Positions 1-8,346 of a DNA stretch of 64,000 nt are shown one piece after another. The notes beneath the pieces were generated by a model. The model had not been told where the DNA came from. It saw only the letters and a list, made by a program, of their open reading frames with translations, and ran no database searches. This DNA is from Lysinibacillus sphaericus (GTDB taxonomy: Bacteria > Bacillota > Bacilli > Bacillales_A > Planococcaceae). The stretch's first letter is position 1; every line of letters begins with the position of its first letter. The position numbers were made by a program, and so were the translations under genes. The stretch is from positions 2,674,001-2,738,000 of the forward strand of contig NZ_CP019980.1 of assembly GCF_002982115.1 (NCBI RefSeq), in the 5' to 3' direction.

Positions 1-257
1 ATCAAACGATGCTCGAAAAAGTGGGCTTTACTGTACAAATGATTACTTTATATGAACGTCCGACGCCGCTTCAAGGTGACGATGGCTTACGGAATTGGCT
101 TGTTATGTTTAGCAACAACATTCTCCAGCATGTAAGTCAGCATGAAAAAGAACGCGTTTATGCAAAATGTGAAGAACTGTTGCGACCAACTAATTATCGA
201 GATAAACAATGGATTGCTGATTATTGGCGCTTACGTTTTGTTGCAACAAAGGGCTAA
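1..257 (+). CDS. class I SAM-dependent methyltransferase, C-terminal part (5' truncated by window edge)
   Basis: The reading frame is open from base 3 to the stop at 255-257, so the gene begins outside the window; the ATG at base 9 is internal. The visible tail, about 85 residues, contains GFTVQMITLYERPTPLQG and a final DYWRLRFVATKG. This resembles the C-terminal end of small methyltransferases of the trans-aconitate/UbiE type, where the SAM-binding motif lies earlier. The assignment rests only on this tail, and the substrate cannot be told. No terminator is obvious directly after the stop. Confidence 0.6.
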   Translation, partial: QTMLEKVGFTVQMITLYERPTPLQGDDGLRNWLVMFSNNILQHVSQHEKERVYAKCEELLRPTNYRDKQWIADYWRLRFVATKG

Positions 258-362
258 AAAATGATTACCGTCACGAAAAGGTCATGATACGCCACAAAAA
301 CAAATGCTAGCGCCACTAATCTTTGAGAAACGTCCCCCGTAGTGCACAACTTCGTTCACAGC

Positions 363-402
363 AAAAAAAGTGTTAGATTAATGACCGATAATCTAACACT
401 TT
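363..402 (-). terminator. rho-independent terminator of the ynfA-like gene (repeat-family stem)
   Basis: A 14-bp perfect stem, AAAGTGTTAGATTA at 367-380 with its complement at 389-402 and an 8-base loop, is followed on the minus strand by seven T. It ends the gene at 410-733. The same stem core recurs at 4140-4179 and 11296-11335. Confidence 0.85.
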
Positions 403-409
403 CTCTCTA

Positions 410-733
410 TTATGAACGCGGCATTAACATAACCATGACTCCGATAATACAAATACCAGCACCTACTAAATCTAACATGTCAGGCTTTTGCTTATCTATG
501 CCCCAGCCCCACAAGATGGACAGCACAATAAAAACTCCTCCATACGCTGCATAGACTCGACCAAAAGTCGGAAATGATTGAAAAGTCGCCACCACGCCAT
601 ATAAAGCTAATGCAATCCCTCCAAAAATGCCCCAATAAAATGGTTTGCCTTCCCTTAACCAAAGCCAAATTAAATAGCCACCTCCGATTTCACCAATACC
701 TGCTAATAGAAATAATGCGATTGCATAAATCAT
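410..733 (-). CDS. YnfA/UPF0060 family small membrane protein
   Basis: The 107-residue protein is almost entirely hydrophobic, with four predicted membrane helices. It carries family signatures: an early [16 protein letters not shown] segment, GVVATFQSF and [13 protein letters not shown]. Length and pattern match the YnfA (UPF0060) family, inner-membrane proteins related in fold to small multidrug resistance and DMT transporters whose substrate is not settled. The gene stands alone, with a terminator at 363-402 and the terminator of the preceding minus-strand gene at 763-793. Confidence 0.9.
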   Translation of the reverse strand: MIYAIALFLLAGIGEIGGGYLIWLWLREGKPFYWGIFGGIALALYGVVATFQSFPTFGRVYAAYGGVFIVLSILWGWGIDKQKPDMLDLVGAGICIIGVMVMLMPRS

Positions 734-762
734 ATGTTCCCTCTTTCCTTTTTACAAATAAA

Positions 763-793
763 AATAGAGACTGTCCTTACAGCAACAGCCTCC
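763..793 (-). terminator. terminator of the CcdA/DsbD-like gene
   Basis: Read on the minus strand, GAGGCTGT pairs with ACAGTCTC (one G-U pair) around a short loop and is followed by a T-rich tract. It lies 35 bases past the stop at 828. Confidence 0.6.
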
Positions 794-827
794 AAATTGT
801 TCCACTCAAGCGCAACGTACTTCTTTT

Positions 828-1568
828 TCATATCGTTATACCCCAATAGGTAATAGTGTCCATTACGCCAATCATGATTAAAATGATACCTGCTACGATT
901 TGTATTACTCTTCCCATTTTCATACTTGTTTTCATAATGGCGCGTTTTGTATCAAATATTTGAATCAGTACCAACATTAAAATAAGTGGCATGGAAGTCG
1001 CAAGACCAAAAACCGCTGGCAAAACCAATCCATAGGAAGTAGTAACAACTGTAGGCATCAGCCAAACGAAAAATAGCACAAACATCGTCGGACAAAAGGC
1101 AATGGCAAAGCATGCCCCCATTAGAAATGAACCTGCCTTCCCTTCTTTCAATACAAGCGGGATATGGGATGATATTTGATGCAGCCATTTTAATTTTAAA
1201 ATGCCGATTAGGACAAGACCTGTTAACAACATAATGGGTCCTATTGTCTTACGAAATATTGGAAAATAAGTAGTTATTGATGTTTCAAATGATTGTCCAA
1301 ATAGCCAAGCTAATAAGCCAATTAAACTAAAGACAGCAACCTTACCGATCATAAAAGCCATTACTTCGCTCCAATTATTTTTCATTTGAATGGTACGATG
1401 ACCATAGAATGTTATGGCGCTCAAGTTGCCGGTTAATTGACAAGGTGCGAGTGCGCCAACTAGGCCAAGAAGTAACGCGATAACAAGTGGAGAATGTTCG
1501 TAGGAATTTAAAAATAACGTGATGGGTCCACTAACGACTCGACTTATTTCTGACATCATATTATACAT
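828..1568 (-). CDS. CcdA/DsbD-like membrane protein (sulfite exporter TauE/SafE or thiol-disulfide transporter class)
   Basis: The polytopic protein has about 246 residues and six or seven hydrophobic segments. Two short Cys-Pro motifs sit in membrane segments, LAPCQLTGN near the N terminus and AFCPTMFVLFF in the second half. This internal pseudo-repeat with paired Cys-Pro is typical of the DsbD/CcdA transmembrane fold, which passes reducing power across the membrane; related UreH-type proteins move metals or sulfur compounds. The start was set at the ATG at 1566-1568 because GAAGGTGAT lies at the right distance upstream; a longer reading frame would run into the LysR gene that ends at 1588. 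The direction of transport and the partner are unknown. Confidence 0.7.
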   Translation of the reverse strand: MYNMMSEISRVVSGPITLFLNSYEHSPLVIALLLGLVGALAPCQLTGNLSAITFYGHRTIQMKNNWSEVMAFMIGKVAVFSLIGLLAWLFGQSFETSITTYFPIFRKTIGPIMLLTGLVLIGILKLKWLHQISSHIPLVLKEGKAGSFLMGACFAIAFCPTMFVLFFVWLMPTVVTTSYGLVLPAVFGLATSMPLILMLVLIQIFDTKRAIMKTSMKMGRVIQIVAGIILIMIGVMDTITYWGITI

Positions 1569-1587
1569 GCAAATATCACCTTCTCTT

Positions 1588-2460
1588 CTAGTAATAGCTC
1601 CCTCTGTTTTGATAGACAGCATCACAAACCATAAAAAAAGCTTCAATATCAGCCGTTACGTACTTTGATAAAAAATAAGTGTTGGACACAATATGCGAGA
1701 ATTCCTTTACCGAATAACTATGGAGCGATTGCTCATCATAAGCAGCTTCAATAACACTTTTCGGTAAAAAGGCAATTCCTAGCCCTTGTTTGACAAAGTT
1801 TTTTATAACTTCTGTTTGGTTAACCTGCATGCTTTTATAGCTTGGCAATTGCTGAAGTACTTGTTGTACTTCTTGCCAATAAGACGCGTATTCATGTGTT
1901 AAAATCGTTTCTTGTTGTAAAAGCGTCATTGGATCAGTCCATTTTTTCCCTATCGGTACGATAAGTTGGAGTGGCTCTTGGGCAAGCATTTTCGTGTGCA
2001 CCGCACGGGTGGAGGTTAATTTCGAAATCCCTATATCTATAGCTCCCGCATAAACCGCTTCCCCAATTTCATTAGATTTTAACAGTTCAATAGAAAGATG
2101 AATGGTAGGGTTTTGTTGCTGAAAACGATCGATAATAGCTGGTAATGTGGAATTCGCTATTTGAGGTGCTACACCTATTGTTAATTTCGAAGTAAAACCA
2201 CTTTTCATCAATTGTGTACTATGTACTGCTTCATCAACGATTTCTACCACTTTTTCAGCTTGTTGTAAAAAGTGTGCACCAATTCGATTGAGTTTGACAT
2301 GCTTTGTTTGACGTTCAAAAAGCGTTGTCTGCAATTCCTTTTCTAAATGCTGAATATGTTTGGATACCGTCGATTGCGTGATAAAGCGCCTTTCCGCCGT
2401 CTCACGGAAATTTTCCGTTTTCGCCGCAACGATAAACGTGCGTAACCATTCTGTTTCCAT
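1588..2460 (-). CDS. LysR family transcriptional regulator
   Basis: The protein has about 290 residues. The N-terminal winged helix (ETEWLRTFIVAAKTENFRE, then STVSKHIQHLEKEL) matches the LysR HTH. Residues from about 90 form the periplasmic-binding-protein-like effector domain (TIGVAPQIANSTLPAIIDRF). The start was placed at the ATG at 2458-2460, behind AGAGGCG, rather than eight codons upstream. It is encoded just upstream of, and in the same direction as, the CcdA/DsbD-like gene (20-base gap), so the two are probably cotranscribed and the regulator may control that gene. The effector is unknown. Confidence 0.9.
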   Translation of the reverse strand: METEWLRTFIVAAKTENFRETAERRFITQSTVSKHIQHLEKELQTTLFERQTKHVKLNRIGAHFLQQAEKVVEIVDEAVHSTQLMKSGFTSKLTIGVAPQIANSTLPAIIDRFQQQNPTIHLSIELLKSNEIGEAVYAGAIDIGISKLTSTRAVHTKMLAQEPLQLIVPIGKKWTDPMTLLQQETILTHEYASYWQEVQQVLQQLPSYKSMQVNQTEVIKNFVKQGLGIAFLPKSVIEAAYDEQSLHSYSVKEFSHIVSNTYFLSKYVTADIEAFFMVCDAVYQNRGSYY

Positions 2461-2563
2461 ATATGCGCCTCTTCTAGTTTTCATTTATTATATCGAAATG
2501 TGATGTGACATGAAATCTTTTCTACAATTTTTACATAATGAACGTTGATGCTTAAGCGCTATG

Positions 2564-2600
2564 AAAAAGAGAGCCCAAAATGCACGTTGGCCCTCCCCTT
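2564..2600 (-). terminator. possible terminator of the patatin-like gene
   Basis: On the minus strand an imperfect stem (GAGGGCC against GGGCTCTC with a bulge) is followed by five T, just past the stop at 2613. The pairing is imperfect, so this is a weak call. Confidence 0.45.
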
Positions 2601-2612
2601 ACCATTTTAAAA

Positions 2613-3470
2613 TCAAGTTAAAAATTGCTTTAATGCATCTATTTGTTGCATCGCTTGCTGATAGCCCATGTCGTAATTTTTACGCATTTGCACTGTATCT
2701 TTCTCAAAGCTATTAAGTGCTTGTGTTGGGCGGAATATAAATGCCTTTCCTTGTGCCTCTAATTGTTCACAATAATCAAGTGAAGCGTTATAATGGTCTG
2801 CACGTTTCTGCATGCTTTTTACTAAATTCGGATAACGTTTAGCTAGTAGTTTCATAGCCCATTTACTTTGCCGATCTAGCTGTTTACGGTAGCCTTTAGG
2901 TCGGGTTAATACTAGTACATGCTTTTTAAAACCCGTTTCAACACCATGCATGATCGGAATTGGCTCTGCTAAGCCACCATCGTAATATGGCGTATTATTT
3001 AGTTTGATTTCTGGAAATAAGATTGGTATAGCACAAGTTGCACGCAACATCGTACACTGGCGATCCATTTCCTTTGCATCCATATATTCAACTTGTCCTG
3101 TTGCTGCATTTGTTACGCCAAAAAGCAATTTCCCATCATACTGCTTATACGTATCCCAATCAAAAATATCTAGCTCATTCGGAATCACATTATACGCAAA
3201 ATCCAAGCCAAATAAGCTTTTTTCTTTAAGGAAATTTTTCAAGCCCATGTAGCGCTTATCATGGCGATAATCCATTAATACACGTAAAGACCGTTCCTTT
3301 TGCTGTGATACATACGAGCATGCATTGATTGCACCTGCTGAAATAGCGACAACATAAGGCATCATAATGTCATGCTCTAAAAAAGCATCCAAGACACCAG
3401 ATGTAAACAATGTACGAAACGTCCCACCCTCTAATATTAAACTTGAATCCTCCACATTTACCTGTAGCAT
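2613..3470 (-). CDS. patatin-like phospholipase family protein
   Basis: The 285-residue protein has the patatin Ser-Asp dyad layout. An oxyanion-type loop LEGGTFRTLFTSGVLDAF lies at residues 13-30, the nucleophile elbow is AISAGAINA (Ser-Ala-Gly), and YYDGGLAEPIP carries the catalytic Asp in the DGG motif. It corresponds to the YjjU-type bacterial lipases, cytosolic or peripheral esterases acting on acyl lipids. The usual GxSxG appears in the form A-I-S-A-G, a tolerated variant in this subfamily. It is monocistronic. The natural lipid substrate is unknown. Confidence 0.9.
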   Translation of the reverse strand: MLQVNVEDSSLILEGGTFRTLFTSGVLDAFLEHDIMMPYVVAISAGAINACSYVSQQKERSLRVLMDYRHDKRYMGLKNFLKEKSLFGLDFAYNVIPNELDIFDWDTYKQYDGKLLFGVTNAATGQVEYMDAKEMDRQCTMLRATCAIPILFPEIKLNNTPYYDGGLAEPIPIMHGVETGFKKHVLVLTRPKGYRKQLDRQSKWAMKLLAKRYPNLVKSMQKRADHYNASLDYCEQLEAQGKAFIFRPTQALNSFEKDTVQMRKNYDMGYQQAMQQIDALKQFLT

Positions 3471-3628
3471 GCCATCACTCTTTCACTCTATATTCTCTTT
3501 AGTTTACAGCAAACTTAAATAAGTTTCTTGATTTTTTACAGTATAAAAAATATTGATAATAATATCCATTAAAAGTTATTTAATATTAAAATTATAGTAA
3601 GTTAGTAGAGAGGCGAGGAGAACAAATC

Positions 3629-4116
3629 ATGTCGGAAGTGACGGATATCACCTAAATTATACGACAAATTGCATGAACAATTAGAGACATTACTAACTCT
3701 TTCTAAATTAGAGGCAACAGCATTAGTGGTTCTAGATATTCCTTCAATCCGACAACCTGTCAACAACCTATTATTAGAAACCAGTGCACAAATTCGCAAT
3801 AAGCTTGTATTCAACACTGTAAGTAAAAAAAATGCGCCTCACCATAGAGGGGCTAATTGGATTGGAAAAAATTTAAAGGGGAAAGATTTAACAGCAACAG
3901 ACTTGCGCGGTGCCTATTTAATTGCGGCAAACCTGCAAAATGCTGATTTTAAGAGGCGTGGACTTTATCGGTGCCGATTTACGTGATGCTAACTTGTGCG
4001 GAGCGAACCTTTCCACTGCGATGTTTTTAATGCAAATCAATTCGGCAATCGGTAATCACCAAACAAAACTACCATTTTATTTGCGTATGCCTTCGCATTG
4101 GCATACTGCACCATAA
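3629..4116 (+). pseudogene. pentapeptide-repeat protein gene, broken by frameshifts
   Basis: A good ribosome site (GGCGAGGAGAAC) precedes the ATG at 3629, but the frame stops after eight codons. Coding resumes in another frame near 3651 and continues to 3986 with A(D/N)LxG-type repeats (LKGKDLTATDLRGAYLIAANLQNADF). A second shift near 3950 moves to the frame ending at 4116, which carries GVDFIGADLRDANLCGANLS and the tail QINSAIGNHQTKLPFYLR. Joined, the pieces give one protein of about 160 residues with a right-handed quadrilateral beta-helix, typical of the Bacillus pentapeptide family. Two separate shifts argue for a decaying gene rather than one sequencing error. Confidence 0.8.
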
Positions 4117-4352
4117 AAAAAGGGGCTGGGACAAAAGAGAAAAAGTGTTAGATCGATGAGAGTCAATCTAACACTTTTTGCTGCGCCGTTATTGTCCACT
4201 TCGGCTACCAACAACTAGTGAAGCCTTCTAATTTATTATTCATTGCAAAAGAAATAATAGAAAATATATTCTATATATTTTCTTAGCAAAAATTTATCAT
4301 AACCAATGTACCTCTACTTAAGATTTTAAGGTTATGTCCCAGCCTCTTTTTT
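4115..4352. repeat. 238-bp segment bounded by GGCTGGGACA / TGTCCCAGCC inverted repeats
   Basis: AAAAAAGGGGCTGGGACA at the left end pairs with TGTCCCAGCCTCTTTTTT at the right end (4335-4352) with one mismatch. A second inverted repeat (4140-4179) and AT-rich non-coding sequence lie inside. It sits between a plus-strand pseudogene and the minus-strand efeU. It may be a long-range terminator or a small non-autonomous element; no target duplication was seen. Confidence 0.6.
4140..4179. terminator. bidirectional terminator hairpin (repeat-family stem)
   Basis: AAAAAGTGTTAGAT at 4140-4153 pairs perfectly with 4166-4179, with runs of A before and T after, so it can act on both strands. The stem core is shared with 363-402 and 11296-11335. 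Confidence 0.75.
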
Positions 4353-4354
4353 CG

Positions 4355-6073
4355 CTACTTTGCTTGTTTCTTTTTATAGATAATAGTTGCTACTACTAGC
4401 ACAAGTAAAATCGCTTGCCCTATCATTGTTTCTAGTGTTGGATAGAAGCCAATTAAGCTAATGACTGGCAGGCCATCCACAATAGTCGTTGGTACACTAT
4501 CTCGTAGTTGTAATGTATGCAAGCTGACACCGATGATTTTAAATGCTAACACATAAATTAACACAGTTGCCACCGCAAAAAGCTTATGAATGGCAATTTT
4601 ACCACTCGCTTTGAATAAGACGATTGCGATAACAGCTAAGATGACAAGCGCCAAAACAATACCGAGTATAAATTGAGAGGTCGCCATTTTTGGTGCAATT
4701 CCCGCATAGAACACGAGTGTTTCTGCTCCTTCTCGGAACACCGATAAAAAGCTGACAGCAGCCATCGCAAATACGGAACCACTTGAAATAGCATTGCCCA
4801 TTTGTTTTGAAATATAACGATTCCAGCTCGCAACGTTGGACTTACTATGAAGCCATATCCCGACTCCTATCATCATTGCAGCAGCTACAAGACCGACATA
4901 ACCTTCCATTATTTCTCGGTTTGTATCGACCGTTGCTGAATGAAAGATCGTTGACATTAATACTGCCGCTACAGCCGATAATACTACCCCAGCTAAAGCC
5001 CCGATATAAATCCATTTACGTAACGATGTTTGTCCTGATTTATTTAAAAATGACACTAATGCAAGGATAATCAATAATGCCTCTAAGCCCTCACGCAACA
5101 AAATAAGTGCTGAATCCCAAATGGAATAATCGGCATTACCTTGTATTAATTCAATTTCGGTACGGAACTGATTAAGTTTACTTTTAATGGCCTTTTCATC
5201 GACCTGAGTCTTTAATAAGTCACTTACTATAATCGGCATATCACTTTCTATTTTAGTATAGAGATTACCGTTGCGTGTTGAAATTTCAATCTCTACACTT
5301 GGCCAAATCGTAATAAATTCACGTATTTTATCAGATGCTGCCTTGTAGTCACCATCGTCTATCAAATCGTTAGCTTCATCTATATACGCAATTAAAGACG
5401 CTAAAGAATATTCACCTGCTACAATTTGTGCTGTTTCGTTACCTGCTACAAAATCTTCAATCGTTTTCTTTAGTTCTGCAAATTGTGATTGCATTAATGT
5501 TACATCAGGCTGTTCTGAAGAAATTGTAATACGTAAAAAAGCCATTTGTGTTTCAATTTGACCGTACATTGCAATACTTTGTTCACGTACTGGTCTTTCA
5601 TTTTTATTCCATTTCATATTAAACTCTTTGTACGCAGCGTCAATCGTTGTTATATCACCACTTGCTAACGCTTGCTCAAAGGCAGTCATAATCGGTTTCA
5701 TTTTTAGACCAAAGTCAGCTCGTTGCTCCGCTTCATCTACTGGATTTTCGAGCTTTTCTAATGCACGTAATGCATTCGATAGAGCCGACAATGCAGTTAA
5801 ACGCTCTTCTTTTGAAGAAGCCTTTACAGCTTGCTCAAGTATTTGATCAACCTTTTCTTTTGCTTCAGTTTGTTGTGAATTTACAGTCGCCCAGTCCGTT
5901 GCAAATTGTTCAAGTGCACGCGTTGCTTCAGCTTGCTTGTCTTGCTTCGTATTCATCAGAGCGTCACTAATGGAAATGTACAAGTGACTATAAGATTCTG
6001 CTGCTTGTACTGGTACCGCAAGTGCCAATAATAAGCATACTATAATGCTACAGCGCGTTAAAAAGTGCTTCAC
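4355..6073 (-). CDS. efeU: iron permease EfeU, FTR1 family
   Basis: The protein has 572 residues. A signal peptide (LLLALAVPVQAAES) leads into an extracytoplasmic helical region of about 300 residues, then seven membrane segments. The two FTR1 iron-channel motifs are visible as LLREGLEALLI and FREGAETLVFY (REGxE). EfeU carries iron across the membrane as part of the EfeUOB system. The start is a GTG at 6071-6073 with AGGGAG eight bases upstream. It overlaps the end of efeB by 26 bases, which implies translational coupling in the operon efeO-efeB-efeU. The long N-terminal domain is usual for Gram-positive members. Confidence 0.93.
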   Translation of the reverse strand: MKHFLTRCSIIVCLLLALAVPVQAAESYSHLYISISDALMNTKQDKQAEATRALEQFATDWATVNSQQTEAKEKVDQILEQAVKASSKEERLTALSALSNALRALEKLENPVDEAEQRADFGLKMKPIMTAFEQALASGDITTIDAAYKEFNMKWNKNERPVREQSIAMYGQIETQMAFLRITISSEQPDVTLMQSQFAELKKTIEDFVAGNETAQIVAGEYSLASLIAYIDEANDLIDDGDYKAASDKIREFITIWPSVEIEISTRNGNLYTKIESDMPIIVSDLLKTQVDEKAIKSKLNQFRTEIELIQGNADYSIWDSALILLREGLEALLIILALVSFLNKSGQTSLRKWIYIGALAGVVLSAVAAVLMSTIFHSATVDTNREIMEGYVGLVAAAMMIGVGIWLHSKSNVASWNRYISKQMGNAISSGSVFAMAAVSFLSVFREGAETLVFYAGIAPKMATSQFILGIVLALVILAVIAIVLFKASGKIAIHKLFAVATVLIYVLAFKIIGVSLHTLQLRDSVPTTIVDGLPVISLIGFYPTLETMIGQAILLVLVVATIIYKKKQAK

Positions 6074-7307
6074 CTAAATAACTCCCTTTTTGTACTCCAG
6101 GGAAGCAAGCAAAAACGGCACTGCCTCGATGAGTAATATATTCATTCATTTTGTCCATTCGTCCTAGACTGTTTTGTACTGTTGTAAACTGCGCCGGATC
6201 TTTTTGGAAAGAGATAAATAGGAGCCCTGCATCGTGCGCTCCTGTATTCGACATGACGCCTGATGCGTAAGAATAAGAGCGACGTAGTATGCGAGCACCT
6301 GATTTACGTGCTAAATGGACATGCGATGTATCGGGCATAATATACTCGCCCTTGTTATCTTTTGCTTCTACATCAAAATCATCGAATTCCTTCGTTTTAC
6401 CAAATGGCGCACCACTATCGCGATAACGCCCAAACGTTGCTTCTTGATCCTTTAACGATGTACGATCCCATGTTTCAAGATGCATTTGGATTTTTCGAGC
6501 CACTAAATAGGAGCCACCCTTAAGCCACCCTTTATCGACCCATACTACTTTGTTTAAGTCTTGTTCATCTTTAATAGAAGGGTTGACTGTACCGTCCTTG
6601 AATGCAAATAAATTTCGAGGTGTCCCCCCTTCAGCAGGGAATGAGTTAAAGCCCGCTTGGGACCATTTAATCTCCACTTTGCCAGAAGCAGCGCGTACTA
6701 AATTGCGTACAGCATGGAACGCCACTTGTGGATCGTCTGCACAGGCTTGAATGCAAAGATCTCCACCTGTATATTCCTTTTGTAGTTGGTCTTTCGGAAA
6801 ATGTGGTAAGTCCGCTAATTCGGCTGGTTTTAAATGTGCCATGCCAAGCTTATCGAACAGTGAAGGACCTAAACCAAACGTTATGGATAAATTCGAAGCA
6901 TCTAAGCCTTCTGCTTCTCCGGTATCACCCGTTGGAACTCTAGTATTTGTTGTTAAATCTACCATTAATTCACCATTCATTAAACGAACAACAAGAGGTG
7001 TCCATTTCTTGAACAACTCTTGTAGCTCCTCTTTTGATGTCACTAAAACCGTTAAAGAAGCAAAATATATATGTTTTTGAACGGGTGTATTAATGCCAGA
7101 CTGATGTTTACCATAGAAATTAACTTTATTTTTTGCTGTTGTGCTATCAGCGACAGGTTCAAACATATCGTAACCCATCGCTTTCATTACACCACCAAAG
7201 CCAGAAGCACCTATCGCAATGCCAGCCACGCCCATGCCTGTTAGTTTTAACATGTCACGGCGAGATATTTTTTTATTTATCCATTTTTCATCATTAGACG
7301 TTGTCAT
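6048..7307 (-). CDS. efeB: EfeB, Tat-exported DyP-type heme peroxidase/deferrochelatase
   Basis: The 419-residue protein starts with a twin-arginine signal, KISRRDMLKLTGMG, followed by a hydrophobic stretch rich in Gly and Ala, so it is exported folded with its heme. DyP hallmarks are FKDGTVNP (the GxxDG-type distal Asp motif) and the proximal-His region DTSHVHLARK followed by RRSYSYASG. In EfeUOB systems it oxidises ferrous iron or takes iron from heme before transfer to EfeU. GGAGTGAT precedes the ATG. The gene begins 6 bases after efeO and overlaps efeU. It is the counterpart of B. subtilis YwbN (EfeB), a known Tat substrate. Confidence 0.93.
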   Translation of the reverse strand: MTTSNDEKWINKKISRRDMLKLTGMGVAGIAIGASGFGGVMKAMGYDMFEPVADSTTAKNKVNFYGKHQSGINTPVQKHIYFASLTVLVTSKEELQELFKKWTPLVVRLMNGELMVDLTTNTRVPTGDTGEAEGLDASNLSITFGLGPSLFDKLGMAHLKPAELADLPHFPKDQLQKEYTGGDLCIQACADDPQVAFHAVRNLVRAASGKVEIKWSQAGFNSFPAEGGTPRNLFAFKDGTVNPSIKDEQDLNKVVWVDKGWLKGGSYLVARKIQMHLETWDRTSLKDQEATFGRYRDSGAPFGKTKEFDDFDVEAKDNKGEYIMPDTSHVHLARKSGARILRRSYSYASGVMSNTGAHDAGLLFISFQKDPAQFTTVQNSLGRMDKMNEYITHRGSAVFACFPGVQKGSYLGEALFNAL

Positions 7308-7313
7308 TCTTTA

Positions 7314-8180
7314 TCACTCCAAAATAATGCCCATTTGACTTAATGGCTCACCTAGTTGGTTCACTGCTGCTGCTAATGCTTTTGTATTTTCTTCTGTTAA
7401 ATCTTCGTAAGAAATATAACCGCCATCAGCTGTTGCATGTAGTGCTAATAAGTCATCCACTGCTTTAAATTTTTCATCTAACGCTGCAACTAACTCTTTG
7501 TCTTTTGCTTCTAATTTTGGTCGAAGAATTTCAAAGATTTTTTCTGCCCCTTCAATATTCGCTTTAAAATCATAGAGGTCTGTATGTGAATAAATTTCTT
7601 CTTCACCCGTAATTTTTGAAGTAGATACTTCATTCAATAAATCAACTGCACCTGTAATCATTAAATCAGGTGTTACTTCTACTGTTTGAACAAGTGCATG
7701 TAATTCTTTAGCGTCTGCTAGTAGCTGATCTGCCACTGCCTCATAGCCCTTTGTTGTATTTTCTACCCAAAGTGCATATTCAAGCTTATGGTAGCCAGTC
7801 CACTCTTCTTTCCCTTTACCTTCTTCTTCAATATCGGCTAAACGGCCATCAATACGTGGATCAAGGTCACCAAAGCTTTCTGCAATTGGTTCAGAACGCT
7901 CGAAGTACATACGTGCTGGCGCATACGCTGCTTTTGCACCTTCCATATCACCCGCTTTAAACAGGTTGACGAACTTTTCTGTATCTAGCAAGAAATGATC
8001 CATCTGTTCTAATGCAAATTGTTGATAGGCTGATAGTTCAGTAGTCAAATCTACCGTTGCCGTTTGTGCTGCTTGCTCCGTTGCTGGTTTCTCTTCTTTT
8101 TTTGTGCCTTCTGTATTGCCACAGCCCGCCATAATTATGCCACCTGCAACTAACACTGATAATAATGATTTGTTTTTCAT
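7314..8180 (-). CDS. efeO: EfeO/EfeM iron-binding lipoprotein
   Basis: The 288-residue protein has a lipoprotein signal (SVLVAGGIIMAGC, lipobox AGC at about residue 20), a Lys/Glu/Ala-rich linker and a helical peptidase-M75-like domain. GYHKLEYALW contains the HxxE metal-binding motif of EfeO/EfeM proteins. It is expected to bind iron outside the membrane and hand it to EfeB and EfeU. No cupredoxin domain is present, so it is the short EfeM-like form. It is the first gene of the operon and lies directly behind a Fur box at 8216-8235. Confidence 0.92.
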   Translation of the reverse strand: MKNKSLLSVLVAGGIIMAGCGNTEGTKKEEKPATEQAAQTATVDLTTELSAYQQFALEQMDHFLLDTEKFVNLFKAGDMEGAKAAYAPARMYFERSEPIAESFGDLDPRIDGRLADIEEEGKGKEEWTGYHKLEYALWVENTTKGYEAVADQLLADAKELHALVQTVEVTPDLMITGAVDLLNEVSTSKITGEEEIYSHTDLYDFKANIEGAEKIFEILRPKLEAKDKELVAALDEKFKAVDDLLALHATADGGYISYEDLTEENTKALAAAVNQLGEPLSQMGIILE

Positions 8181-8215
8181 GCTAAATACCTGCTTCCCGA
8201 ATTAGTCTCTATTGT

Positions 8216-8235
8216 GAATGATAATCATTATCATA
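8216..8235 (-). promoter_or_regulatory. Fur box upstream of efeOBU
   Basis: ATGATAATCATTATCAT at 8218-8234 is a perfect palindrome and matches the 7-1-7 Fur consensus TGATAATNATTATCA without mismatch. It lies about 38 bases upstream of the efeO start codon, where it would cover the promoter, so iron-replete repression is expected. Confidence 0.9.
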
Positions 8236-8264
8236 TTTGATTGCAAGAAGTATTTTTAATTTAA

Positions 8265-8319
8265 GAAAAAAACGTCATTTTGCAGTTGAATTTTATTTCC
8301 AACAAGCAAAAAGACGTTT
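8265..8319 (-). terminator. terminator of the MFS transporter gene
   Basis: On the minus strand AACGTC and a TTTTTGC segment pair with GCAAAA and GACGTT around a partly structured loop, followed by seven T. It lies 28 bases past the stop at 8347. Confidence 0.7.
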
Positions 8320-8346
8320 GTTCTACAATATAATGATTATAATCTA

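Noticed and set aside
3004..3252. Plus-strand ORFs opposite the patatin-like gene
   Set aside because: Antisense shadows of a gene with clear catalytic motifs.
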